Shown here piece after piece: positions 6,323-14,604 of a stretch of 30,830 nt of DNA. Origin of the DNA: a virus. Under the pieces are notes generated by a model, which saw only the letters and a program-made list of their open reading frames with translations, had not been told where the DNA came from and did no database searches. Numbering within the stretch: the first letter of the stretch is position 1; each line of letters begins with the position of its first letter. Where the stretch lies: positions 1 to 30,830 of IMG/VR virus record IMGVR_UViG_3300021961_007324; one strand, written 5' to 3'. A program made the position numbers and the translations under genes.

Positions 6323-7531
6323 ATGAGAGGAACTGATTGGACGCCTGAAGGTCTTCGTTCTTTTGTAGATAAGATTGCAGAACACCATGATGCTGGTCGT
6401 CTGCCATTTGCATTGCACCTTCCTGGTGGCAATGAAGAGCAGTTAATTGATATTTTCTCAAACATTAATGAGGGAGATTACGTTCTCTCTACACACCGTA
6501 ACATGTACCATGCTTTGCTTCATGGTCTTCCTCCAGAAGAAGTGGAGAACAAGATCCTGAATGGTCGAAGCATGTTTATGTTTGATCGTGAGCGTAACTT
6601 CTATGTTTCTGCCATCATTGGTGGTCCTGTTGCCATTGCAGTGGGTATTGCCTGGGCCCTGAAGCGTAAGGGATCCGATCAAAAGGTCTGGTGTTTCTTG
6701 GGTGATGGTACTGAAGACACAGGACACTTTGCTGAAGCAGTCCGCTATGTGGATGGATTTGACCTTCCTTGCACCTTTGTGATCGAAGATGACCGTATGG
6801 CAGTCGAAGCACCTAAGGAGCGTCGTTGGGGCACTGATAAGGACCTGGAGTGGCCTTCTTGCGTTGTCCGCTACCACTACACCAAGACTCGTCCTCACAT
6901 CCGCACTGGTAACTTTGCTGATCTGAAGGTAATGAAAGAAGTCATGAAGACGGATGAGGAATACTTCCCCCTTCTTCCTAAGCGTGAGTATGCAAAACCA
7001 ATTGATTATCATCCCCTTGATATGAAGTTTAAGGATGCCGTCACTCAAGGTATGACAGAACTTGGTGAAGATGGTGCGATCTTCATTGGATATAGTCTGA
7101 TTCCTGGTGATGCCATGGGAACTCTGAAGAATGTTTCTGACGATCAGAAGATTGAGACTCCTGTTGCAGAGAACCTGATGGTTGGTCTTGCAATTGGTAT
7201 GTCATTCGAAGGATTTAAACCAGTTGTATATTTTGAGCGGCATGACTTTATGTTGGTTGCTGCTGATGCAATTGGTAACCATGTCGATAAGATTGAGCGT
7301 ATCTCTCATGGAGAATTTAAAGTTCCCATCATTCTGAAGACAGTTGTTGATGACGGTGGATTGTTCTATTCTGGTCCTACTCACTCTCAAGACTTTACCA
7401 AAGTATTCCAAGAGTTGGTAGATTTCCCTGTCCTTGATCCACAAACTCCAGAGGAAGCTTTGGATATGTATAGATATGCCAAGGACAGTGATGGTCCTGT
7501 GATGATTGTAGAGCACAAGAAATTCCACTGA
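6323..7531 (+). CDS. Thiamine-diphosphate enzyme, fused E1 alpha/beta or transketolase-like
   Basis: 402 residues. The first half resembles the E1-alpha (TPP-binding) domain: IIGGPVAIAVGIAWAL, then GDG at 127-129 starting the GDG...N Mg-TPP motif, here GDGTEDTGHF and later FVIEDDRM. The second half resembles the E1-beta/transketolase pyrimidine-binding domain, with Glu283 in PVAENLMVGLAIGM at the place of the TPP-activating Glu. Normal single-chain E1 enzymes are much longer, and no E2/E3 gene is nearby. So it probably makes or moves a two-carbon or acyl unit for sugar building rather than feeding a dehydrogenase complex (inference). GGAG at 6311-6314 precedes the ATG at 6323. Confidence 0.75.
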   Translation: MRGTDWTPEGLRSFVDKIAEHHDAGRLPFALHLPGGNEEQLIDIFSNINEGDYVLSTHRNMYHALLHGLPPEEVENKILNGRSMFMFDRERNFYVSAIIGGPVAIAVGIAWALKRKGSDQKVWCFLGDGTEDTGHFAEAVRYVDGFDLPCTFVIEDDRMAVEAPKERRWGTDKDLEWPSCVVRYHYTKTRPHIRTGNFADLKVMKEVMKTDEEYFPLLPKREYAKPIDYHPLDMKFKDAVTQGMTELGEDGAIFIGYSLIPGDAMGTLKNVSDDQKIETPVAENLMVGLAIGMSFEGFKPVVYFERHDFMLVAADAIGNHVDKIERISHGEFKVPIILKTVVDDGGLFYSGPTHSQDFTKVFQELVDFPVLDPQTPEEALDMYRYAKDSDGPVMIVEHKKFH

Positions 7532-8343
7532 TGAAAACATATGTATCACTTGGAATCGGGGATTTATTTTTCCTTGATTCCATCCTCACGAAAGAGGAGA
7601 AAGAAAGTATTTCTGAAATCTACTGGGCGTGTAGGTTTGGATATGTGATGAAGGATTTGATGGAGAATAACCCTTCATATCCTAATCTTACTGCTCAACA
7701 TACAATTGATGAAAGGATTGGTAGAGAGGCGATGGCAACACTTGATCCTGTTGCTATCCCTTTTTGGCATTTTCGACCAGACTTTCAACCCAATTTTCAG
7801 GTTGGTTTGAAGTTATTTGGTATCGAAGATGAATGGGACAATCTAAATCTGCAGATCGTAGATGCTGTAAGTATGTTCCAAGATCCAGAAAGACCATTCC
7901 AAGAGTCTTCTTTTGTTAAACATGCAAATACGATTGATGAGGACTACATCGTATTCCACTACCCAACATCAACCAGACCTCGTAGTGACATTGCACAAAT
8001 TACTGATGATGATGTGAAATTTGTGAATGAGTTATCTCAAGAAACTGGGTATCCAGTGTATGTAATCTCTGATCATGAGGTAGATCTTGCTATTGATAAT
8101 CAAAAACTACTTGTCAACATTCCTATTACTCAGGTAAAGGACTATGTTGTCGGGTGTAAATACTATGCAGGGTGTGATTCTTTCTGTAGTATTCTTGCAG
8201 CTAAGGCACTCCCCAAAGAGAATCTTTTCATTAAGACATCTCCCAACTTTACTGGTTGGAATAACTGGTTGTTTAGGGCATTTTTACCCCACTCTCCAGA
8301 AGAAGTCAAGCAGTTTTATAAACCATACATCGGTAGACCATGA
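7531..8343 (+). CDS. GT9-like glycosyltransferase-type protein, 270 aa
   Basis: The N-terminus MKTYVSLGIGDLFFLDS has the same G-x-GD-x-FFL loop as the gene at 3977. A second Rossmann-like half contains DYIVFHYPTSTRPRSDIAQ and the YYAGCDSFCSILAAKAL segment, resembling GT9 donor-binding loops. The ATG shares its A with the preceding TGA stop. Likely a cytoplasmic glycosyltransferase that may use the NDP-heptose made by nearby genes (inference); no specific family hit is claimed. Confidence 0.5.
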   Translation: MKTYVSLGIGDLFFLDSILTKEEKESISEIYWACRFGYVMKDLMENNPSYPNLTAQHTIDERIGREAMATLDPVAIPFWHFRPDFQPNFQVGLKLFGIEDEWDNLNLQIVDAVSMFQDPERPFQESSFVKHANTIDEDYIVFHYPTSTRPRSDIAQITDDDVKFVNELSQETGYPVYVISDHEVDLAIDNQKLLVNIPITQVKDYVVGCKYYAGCDSFCSILAAKALPKENLFIKTSPNFTGWNNWLFRAFLPHSPEEVKQFYKPYIGRP

Positions 8344-9071
8344 GTGAAATCTTAGTCATTGGTGAGACTTGCAGGGACGTATTTGTCTACTGCGATTCGA
8401 ATAGATTATGTCCTGAGGCACCTGTTCCTGTCTTAAACATTGTAGATCAGAGGGAAAATCCTGGCATGGCTGGTAATGTTCGTAGGAACATTGAGAGTCT
8501 CTCTGGTAAGGTAATCAATATTGCCACCAATTCTAACTGGTATGAGATTGCGAAAACCAGGTATGTACATAGAGAGAGCAATCATATGTTCTTTCGTGTA
8601 GATACAACTCAATCGATTCCAAGAATTGATGTAAAAAGTATCGACTTTGACTATGATTTGATTGTCATTTCTGATTATAATAAGGGATTCTTATCAAAAG
8701 AGGACATTAAGTACATCTGTTCTAATCATAATAATGTCTTCATTGACACTAAGAAAATTCTTGGGGACTGGGCAAAAGAAGCACGATTCATCAAGATCAA
8801 TGATTATGAGTATCGTAATTCTGAATCATATTTGACTGATGAGATTAAGAAGAAGATCATTCACACTATGGGAGGCCTTGGATGTGAGTATAATGGAAAG
8901 AGATACCCAACTAAAAAAGTAGAAGTTAAAGATCTGTCTGGTGCTGGTGATACTTTTATGGCAGCATTAGTAGTAAAATTTATAGAAACTGATGACATTG
9001 ATAAGAGTATTAAATATGCTAACGAATGTGCATCTAAAGTAGTAACCCAGAAAGGAGTAGCAGTATTATGA
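8340..9071 (+). CDS. HldE-N-like PfkB sugar (heptose) kinase
   Basis: 243 residues of the ribokinase/PfkB fold. ILVIGETCRDVFVYC, then LCPEAPVPVLNIV and PGMAGNVRRNI, align with the kinase domain of HldE (RfaE). DLSGAGDTFMAAL carries the catalytic Asp204. The protein is shorter than the roughly 315-residue HldE kinase domain; a lid segment after the NxxxNI region appears reduced. In the known pathway the kinase phosphorylates D-glycero-D-manno-heptose 7-phosphate at C1. It overlaps its neighbours by 4 bases on each side. The matching nucleotidyltransferase is a separate gene at 10584. Confidence 0.8.
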   Translation: MSEILVIGETCRDVFVYCDSNRLCPEAPVPVLNIVDQRENPGMAGNVRRNIESLSGKVINIATNSNWYEIAKTRYVHRESNHMFFRVDTTQSIPRIDVKSIDFDYDLIVISDYNKGFLSKEDIKYICSNHNNVFIDTKKILGDWAKEARFIKINDYEYRNSESYLTDEIKKKIIHTMGGLGCEYNGKRYPTKKVEVKDLSGAGDTFMAALVVKFIETDDIDKSIKYANECASKVVTQKGVAVL

Positions 9072-9811
9072 GACTTGATTATTCGATGGTCCATCCAGAT
9101 TGGACTCAAAATGTTAGACCGTTAGGTAGATCTCAGAAGGGGGAAGATGTAAGTCTGAAATGGACCTTTGATAACATCGGCACTACTAACAAATACTACG
9201 TTGAGTTCGGTGCTATTGATGGTTTTGAGGATTGTAATACCCTTTATTTCAGAGAGCATGAAGGTTGGAATGGTCTTCTTTTAGAATCTGGTAAATGGTT
9301 TCCTGTTGCTCCAAATGATGAGATCAATCTGAGAATTGAAACTGTATCGAAAGAAAATATCTGTGACGTATTTAAGAAGTATGATGTTCCCAAAGAGTTT
9401 GATCTACTCTCTGTAGACATTGATTCTTTTGATTACTGGGTGACAAAACAAATCTTGACAGAATATTCTCCACGTTGCGTTATGGTGGAAGTAAATGTAA
9501 GATTTGAACCTGAGGAAAGTTGGAGACTCAAAGATGATCCTAACTGGGATTGGGATGGAACTAAGTGGTATGGTGCATCTCCTATGGCCTACAAGAAAAT
9601 GTTTAATGAAGCAGGATACACTCCTGTATATGTTCATGTTGATGATATGATTGCCATTCGTAATGATGTTCTTGAGGAGAAAGGATTCTCTGAACCAGAA
9701 TGGAATCATGTTTATCCACATTCAAACGTTCCTCTCTACAGAACTCATAACATGGGAGGAACTCAACCACTTGTAACCGAACTCAATCTTTCTGAATGGG
9801 AGGAAGTATGA
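9068..9811 (+). CDS. FkbM-like methyltransferase, 247 aa
   Basis: KYYVEFGAIDGFEDCNTLYF is the FkbM-type motif I, followed by GWNGLLLES (acidic strand end) and FDLLSVDIDSFDYW, the usual catalytic-core pattern of FkbM methyltransferases, which O-methylate sugars or polyketides. It lies between the heptose kinase and the heptose epimerase, suggesting the sugar is methylated. ATGA overlap with the kinase gene. Confidence 0.75.
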   Translation: MRLDYSMVHPDWTQNVRPLGRSQKGEDVSLKWTFDNIGTTNKYYVEFGAIDGFEDCNTLYFREHEGWNGLLLESGKWFPVAPNDEINLRIETVSKENICDVFKKYDVPKEFDLLSVDIDSFDYWVTKQILTEYSPRCVMVEVNVRFEPEESWRLKDDPNWDWDGTKWYGASPMAYKKMFNEAGYTPVYVHVDDMIAIRNDVLEEKGFSEPEWNHVYPHSNVPLYRTHNMGGTQPLVTELNLSEWEEV

Positions 9812-10587
9812 TCATAGTAACAGGGTATGATGGATTTATTGGAAGAGCATTTTGTAAAGAGATTGACCCAGAAAACATATACAGGGTAGGAGTTGATGGT
9901 GCCTTTCCTTTCCTTGAGGAATATAAAGACTGGGATAAAGTAGAACTCATCTTACATCAAGGAGCAATTTCAAGCACAGTCGAAACTGACATAAACAAAA
10001 TTCATAAGTACAATGTTGATTTCACTCTTCGATTATTTGAAAAAGCAATAGAGTATCAGATTCCTGTAAAATATGCATCCTCTGCATCAGTGTATGGAGG
10101 AAAGGTTCATGAGATTAATCCATTGAACTACTACGCAATTTCAAAACTGCAAGTTGATTATTGGGTTCAAGATCATATTGATGACTTCCCTTTAATTCAA
10201 GGATTTAGATACTTCAATGTCTATGGAGATGGTGAAGAGAACAAAGGAGATCAAGCAAGTCCAGTGAGTAAGTTTACAAAACAAATTAAAGAAACTGGTA
10301 AGTTAAAACTATTTGAAGGATCAGGAAATTTTTATAGAGACTTTATTTGTGTGAATGATGTTGTTGATGTTGTTCTTAATAACACCAACAAGTCTGGAAT
10401 ATATGATCTGGGAACAAGCAAACCAGTAAGTTTCCAACACGTTGCAGAATGCGTGAGGGACAAGTATAATGGAAAGATTGAGTACGTTAAATTTCCAGAA
10501 CATCTAAGAGGAAAATATCAAACATACACAAAGGCAAAGGAAGAGTGGGACCATAGGTTTATGACTATTGAGGATTACTTGAAATGA
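9808..10587 (+). CDS. hldD: ADP-heptose 6-epimerase-like SDR enzyme (HldD)
   Basis: The start is ATG 9808, with GGGAGGA at 9798-9804 as ribosome-binding site and an ATGA overlap with the previous stop; the ATG at 9796 has no such site. The 259-residue protein has an N-terminal VTGYDGFIG (NAD site), LHQGAISSTVETD, YASSASVYGG, NPLNYYAISK (Tyr-x3-Lys pair), GFRYFNVYG, KLFEGSGNFYRDFICVNDV and GIYDLGT. These blocks follow HldD (RfaD) in order. HldD converts ADP-D-glycero-D-manno-heptose to the L-glycero form. It is about 50 residues shorter than the enterobacterial enzyme. Confidence 0.85.
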   Translation: MIIVTGYDGFIGRAFCKEIDPENIYRVGVDGAFPFLEEYKDWDKVELILHQGAISSTVETDINKIHKYNVDFTLRLFEKAIEYQIPVKYASSASVYGGKVHEINPLNYYAISKLQVDYWVQDHIDDFPLIQGFRYFNVYGDGEENKGDQASPVSKFTKQIKETGKLKLFEGSGNFYRDFICVNDVVDVVLNNTNKSGIYDLGTSKPVSFQHVAECVRDKYNGKIEYVKFPEHLRGKYQTYTKAKEEWDHRFMTIEDYLK

Positions 10588-11006
10588 AGACTGTATGGAC
10601 TAACGGATGTTTTGATATCCTACATCCAGGACATATGGAACTTTTTAAGATTGCCAAGTCTCTTGGTGATCGTCTCATCGTAGGCATTGATGATGACAAA
10701 AAAGTTTATATGGACAAAGGCCCAAATCGTCCAATTAATCCGCTTACTTTTCGCAAGGCGATGCTTGAAGCAAACAAGCACATTGATATTGTGATTCCTT
10801 TTGGTTCTCGACAAGAACTTGAACAACTCATCGAACTCTATTCTCCCGATATTCTTTTGGTTGGTGGGGACTGGAGAGATGGCGATGTTGTTGGTCGTCA
10901 ATATGCAAAAGAAGTGAGGTTCTTTAATCGTGTGGGTGGGTATTCATCTACCAACGTGATCGATAGTATTGCAAATAAATACATCAACGCAGGTGGATAT
11001 TTGTGA
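10584..11006 (+). CDS. HldE-C-like cytidylyltransferase-fold nucleotidyltransferase
   Basis: 140 residues. TNGCFDILHPGHMELF holds the HxGH motif of the cytidylyltransferase fold; GDRLIVGIDDDKKV, RPINPLTFRKAML, PDILLVGGDW and VGGYSSTNVID follow the C-terminal (RfaE2) domain of HldE closely. It would activate a sugar 1-phosphate to an NDP-sugar (ADP-heptose in the classical pathway). ATGA overlap with hldD. The kinase half of HldE is encoded separately at 8340. Confidence 0.85.
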   Translation: MKTVWTNGCFDILHPGHMELFKIAKSLGDRLIVGIDDDKKVYMDKGPNRPINPLTFRKAMLEANKHIDIVIPFGSRQELEQLIELYSPDILLVGGDWRDGDVVGRQYAKEVRFFNRVGGYSSTNVIDSIANKYINAGGYL

Positions 11007-12568
11007 AAGTAGTTATTCCGATGTCTGGTCTCAGCAGTAGGTTCACCTCTGCTGGGTATACAACACCAAAACATCTCATTGAAATTGATGGAAAGAAAGT
11101 CATCGAACATATCGTTGAACTTTATCCAAAGGACAGTGAGTTTGTTTTTATTATCAATGACAAGCATGAACAAGAGACTAACATTGTTGAAGTCTTGTGT
11201 GATCTTGTACCTGATGGAATTGTGTTGACGATTGATTCTCATAAGAAGGGCCCAGTTCATAGTGTCTTGCAAGCAAGTCAATATATTGAAGATGATGAAC
11301 CAGTCATAGTAAACTACTGTGACTTCTCAATGTATTGGAACTATGAAGACTTCAAAAGTTTTGTAGAAGAAACTGAGTGTGATGGTTGCGTAGTTTGCTA
11401 CACTGGATTTCATCCTCACATGTTGGGTAGTGATAACTATGCTTTCTGCAAGACTAAAGAAAAGAATGAGATTGTAGAGATCAGAGAGAAGCAACCTTTT
11501 ACTGACGATAAGATGTCAGAATTTGCTTCTACTGGAACATACTACTTTAGAAAAGGAAGTCACGTCAAAAAATATTTTCAACAGTTGATTGATGAAGACA
11601 TCAATATCAACGGTGAATACTATGTAAGTTTGGTACATAATCTGCTGATTAGAGATAACTTACCAAACGCTGTATATGAGGTCCCAGTCATGCTTCAGTG
11701 GGGAACACCACTGGATGTGGATATGTATCTGCAATGGTCAAACTACTACAAGGCAGCACTTAAAGGTAATAAACCTTTGAAGATTAAGAACTGTGTGACT
11801 GCTTTACCGATGGCAGGTGCTGGCAGTAGATTTTCTAAAGAAGGATTTGGCATACCAAAACCATTTCTTGAAGTTAATGGTCAGTACATGGTAGATCAAG
11901 CATTGTATTGTCTACCACAAACCGATGAAACAATCTATGCTGCCCTTAAAGAACACACGGGTATGTTACCTTTAGATGATTATAGAAATGTCGTTTGGAT
12001 TGATAATGTTCTGGAAGGTCAAGCTTGCACCACAGAGAAGATTGTCAATTCAGTAGAGGATGATACTTCTATTCTTTTGACTGCATGTGACAATGGTGTA
12101 TTGTATGATGCAGACAAATTTGCAGATCTGATCGAGAATACTGATAATGATATTGTTGTTTGGAGTTACAGAAACAATTATACATCACACCGTAATCCTG
12201 ATATGTATTCGTGGTTAGATATTGATGGTGATGATGTCAAAGGAGTATCAGTCAAAAAGTTTACTGGACAGAATCCAGTAAATGAATATGCCATTGTTGG
12301 TACAATGTTCTTCCGCAACAAAGATGTATATCTTAAATCTTTGAAGCAAACTTATGAGAAAAATGTCAGGACTAATGGTGAGTTCTATGTTGATAGTATC
12401 CTGAACGAGGCAATTGATCTTGGATATAATGTGAAAAACTTTGAGGTTGATCATTATATTTGTTGGGGTACACCTAACGATTTAAAAACATATCGATATT
12501 GGCAAAATTTCTTTAATGCAGTGAGTTGGCATCATTATGACTACAAACAAGATTACCTTACCTATTGA
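11003..12568 (+). CDS. Tandem nucleotidyltransferase (two NTP-transferase domains), 521 aa
   Basis: GTG start (GTGA overlap). Two similar domains lie in one chain. Residues 1-255 begin VIPMSGLSSRFTSAGYTTPKHLIE; residues about 268-521 begin ALPMAGAGSRFSKEGFGIPKPFLE. Each has the G-x-x-SRF...PK signature of the NTP_transferase (GT-A-like sugar-phosphate nucleotidyltransferase) family. Later blocks also repeat: NGEYYVS...WGTPLDVDMYLQW versus NGEFYVDS...WGTPNDLKTYRYW. This is an internal duplication. Whether both halves are active is not decidable by eye; domain 2 keeps the fuller GAGSRF form. Confidence 0.8.
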   Translation: MKVVIPMSGLSSRFTSAGYTTPKHLIEIDGKKVIEHIVELYPKDSEFVFIINDKHEQETNIVEVLCDLVPDGIVLTIDSHKKGPVHSVLQASQYIEDDEPVIVNYCDFSMYWNYEDFKSFVEETECDGCVVCYTGFHPHMLGSDNYAFCKTKEKNEIVEIREKQPFTDDKMSEFASTGTYYFRKGSHVKKYFQQLIDEDININGEYYVSLVHNLLIRDNLPNAVYEVPVMLQWGTPLDVDMYLQWSNYYKAALKGNKPLKIKNCVTALPMAGAGSRFSKEGFGIPKPFLEVNGQYMVDQALYCLPQTDETIYAALKEHTGMLPLDDYRNVVWIDNVLEGQACTTEKIVNSVEDDTSILLTACDNGVLYDADKFADLIENTDNDIVVWSYRNNYTSHRNPDMYSWLDIDGDDVKGVSVKKFTGQNPVNEYAIVGTMFFRNKDVYLKSLKQTYEKNVRTNGEFYVDSILNEAIDLGYNVKNFEVDHYICWGTPNDLKTYRYWQNFFNAVSWHHYDYKQDYLTY

Positions 12569-13646
12569 GTATTGGAATGAAGGTAGAACTAAAGTTCTCT
12601 GTCCTGAAGATGAAAACGGCCGAGTCCTTGAGTGTGCATACTTTTTCTTAGTCCAATTTACAGGACACTCCAAACATTATCCTCAACCATTGATGTATTC
12701 GCATCGGGATGGTAAGTTGCGTCTCCCAACCATAGAGCGGTTTATGTCTCTTGGTAGAGGAACAGTCTATGAGGAGACCATGGAATATGATATGCAACTT
12801 GACCCCTCAGAGAAATGTTGTGATATTCCAGTATTCTACTTTGCCTATAACATGGCAAACTATTTTCACTTCATCTATGATACTCTCCCATATCTTTATA
12901 CCTACTTTGAAGAGAAGAAGGTACACTCTGATCTAAAATTACTTGTCAGCCCTGCTGAGGGAAAGGATGATCTGTATCCTTTTGTGTGGGAGACATTAGA
13001 ACTCTTTGGTATTGATCGTAATGATGTAGTATTCTTAGACAGAAATACAATTTACAATTGTGTATTAGTTGGTTCTTCTTTGACTCATGGAGGACTCTCA
13101 GAGAAACCACCACACAAGTCTACCTTTGATATTATCAACCGTCTCAGGGGCACCTACAAGGGTCCTGAGAAGATCTATATCTCACGTCGCACATGGATGC
13201 ACAATAACCTTGATAATATTGGTACAAACTACACTGAGCGTCGTAAGTGTATGAATGAAGATGAAGTCGCACAGATGTTCATCGATCAGGGTTTTGAGGA
13301 AGTGTTCTGTGAGAACTTGACAATGGAAGAAAAGATTGGTATCTTTAGTTCTGCCAAGTATGTTGCTGGTCCGATTGGTGGTGGAATGGCTAACATATTG
13401 TTCTGTCCCAATGACACTAAAGTCCTATCAATAAACAGTCCACTCTTTTTTGAAGTTAATGATAGACTGAGACATGCGATGGAACATACTCAACTATCTC
13501 ATTTTGATCACACTCAATTCACCGATAAAAAAGAAGAGACAGTTGATGATGTGGGATCACTATCAATTTCTGGTGGCATGAACTCTCCTTGGGAAGTAAA
13601 TCTAAATAAACTATCTAAATTTTTAGAAGCATGGATGATCTATTAG
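12537..13646 (+). CDS. GT61-family glycosyltransferase, 369 aa
   Basis: VFYFAYNMANYFHFIYDTLPYL (N-terminal GT61 block), then KIYISRRTWMHN, RKCMNEDEVAQMFIDQGFEEV and SSAKYVAGPIGGGMANILFCP, the usual GT61 (DUF563) sequence of R-R, NE and G-x-GGGMxN motifs. It transfers a sugar to a glycan in the cytoplasm, with no signal peptide or membrane helix. It overlaps the preceding gene by 32 bases, unusually long here, but no later in-frame start would keep the N-terminal domain. Confidence 0.8.
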   Translation: MTTNKITLPIEYWNEGRTKVLCPEDENGRVLECAYFFLVQFTGHSKHYPQPLMYSHRDGKLRLPTIERFMSLGRGTVYEETMEYDMQLDPSEKCCDIPVFYFAYNMANYFHFIYDTLPYLYTYFEEKKVHSDLKLLVSPAEGKDDLYPFVWETLELFGIDRNDVVFLDRNTIYNCVLVGSSLTHGGLSEKPPHKSTFDIINRLRGTYKGPEKIYISRRTWMHNNLDNIGTNYTERRKCMNEDEVAQMFIDQGFEEVFCENLTMEEKIGIFSSAKYVAGPIGGGMANILFCPNDTKVLSINSPLFFEVNDRLRHAMEHTQLSHFDHTQFTDKKEETVDDVGSLSISGGMNSPWEVNLNKLSKFLEAWMIY

Positions 13647-14296
13647 AATTAGCACATCTTGTCAGCCCCTACACTATTTGTGGTGAGGGGAATGTATCTA
13701 AGCGAGATGGTGATAATCTATTCTATATTAAAGCAAGTGGAACTTCTCTTCATACATTGTCTGAGCAAGATTTAGTTCCTTGCAGAATGAATGCTGTTCC
13801 TTTAGATTCTCTTGGACTTAAACCAAGCATTGAGACATTATTTCATGCTTGGATTTTTGATAACTTTCCTGAGATCAATTTTATCTCACATACTCATCCA
13901 ACTAATACGGTAAAGATTTTGTGTTCGGATCAGATTGAACATTTTGCAAATCGTAGATTGTTTCCTGATCAGATTGTGAGAATTGGTAAAAAGTCTTGCA
14001 TTGTTCCTTATGCATCTCCAGGAAAAGATGCACTTGAAAAGATAAAGGAAAGTGTTTCTAAGTTTGTAGAAGAGGAAGGATACTTTCCTAAGTTGATTCT
14101 GCTTGAGAATCATGGTATAATCTCAGCATCAGCAACACAAAAAGAATGCGTTGCATCTACTTTGATGTGTGAAAAATCTGCTGAGATCTTCATCGGTGCA
14201 AGACTACTTGGTCAAACTAAGTTTCTTACAGAAGAAGAAGTATTGGCAGTTGATAAATGCCCGAATGAGAACTACAGGAGAAAACTTTATCAATGA
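13631..14296 (+). CDS. Class II (zinc) aldolase-type enzyme
   Basis: 221 residues. GEGNVSKRDGDNLFYIKASGTSL is the phosphate-binding block of the class II aldolase/adducin family; SHTHPTNT and LLENHGIISA supply the His zinc ligands. Relatives cleave or form fuculose- or rhamnulose-1-phosphate, or act as epimerases or dehydratases (AraD, MtnB). In this setting it may build or split a deoxy or higher-carbon sugar phosphate. It overlaps GT61 by 16 bases and the next gene as ATGA. Confidence 0.8.
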   Translation: MDDLLELAHLVSPYTICGEGNVSKRDGDNLFYIKASGTSLHTLSEQDLVPCRMNAVPLDSLGLKPSIETLFHAWIFDNFPEINFISHTHPTNTVKILCSDQIEHFANRRLFPDQIVRIGKKSCIVPYASPGKDALEKIKESVSKFVEEEGYFPKLILLENHGIISASATQKECVASTLMCEKSAEIFIGARLLGQTKFLTEEEVLAVDKCPNENYRRKLYQ

Positions 14297-14604
14297 AAGT
14301 AATCTATGTTGATATTGATGAAACGATCTGTCATCGTGAAACATCAACTGACTTTGGTGTAACCCACGATTATACCAAAGCACTACCAATTCAAGAGAAC
14401 ATTGATAAAATCAATAAACTCTATGATGAAGGAAATACCATTGTTTATTGGACTGCAAGAGGTAGCCGCAAACAAATTGACTGGACTAATCTAACAGAAC
14501 AGCAACTTAGCGATTGGGGATGCAAATACCATGAACTTCGTGCAGACAAACCGTTTTACGATCTCTTCATTGAAGATAAGTCATTGCGTATTGAGGAAGT
14601 ATGA
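14293..14604 (+). CDS. Small HAD-like phosphatase, 103 aa
   Basis: VDIDETICHR gives the HAD motif I (DxD), VYWTARGSRKQ gives motif II (T-A-R), and WGCKYHEL...KPFYDLFIEDKSLR gives motifs III and IV (Lys and acidic pair). It is a minimal, capless HAD domain, closely similar to the gene at 15937. Such proteins occur beside sugar nucleotidyltransferase genes and probably dephosphorylate a sugar phosphate. Overlaps both neighbours by 4 bases. Confidence 0.7.
   Translation: MKVIYVDIDETICHRETSTDFGVTHDYTKALPIQENIDKINKLYDEGNTIVYWTARGSRKQIDWTNLTEQQLSDWGCKYHELRADKPFYDLFIEDKSLRIEEV

Noticed and set aside
6458-7048. 196-residue minus-strand ORF opposite the TPP enzyme
   Set aside because: Antisense shadow of a gene with clear TPP motifs.
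12751-12936. Small plus-strand ORF inside the GT61 gene
   Set aside because: Out-of-frame shadow of conserved GT61 sequence.
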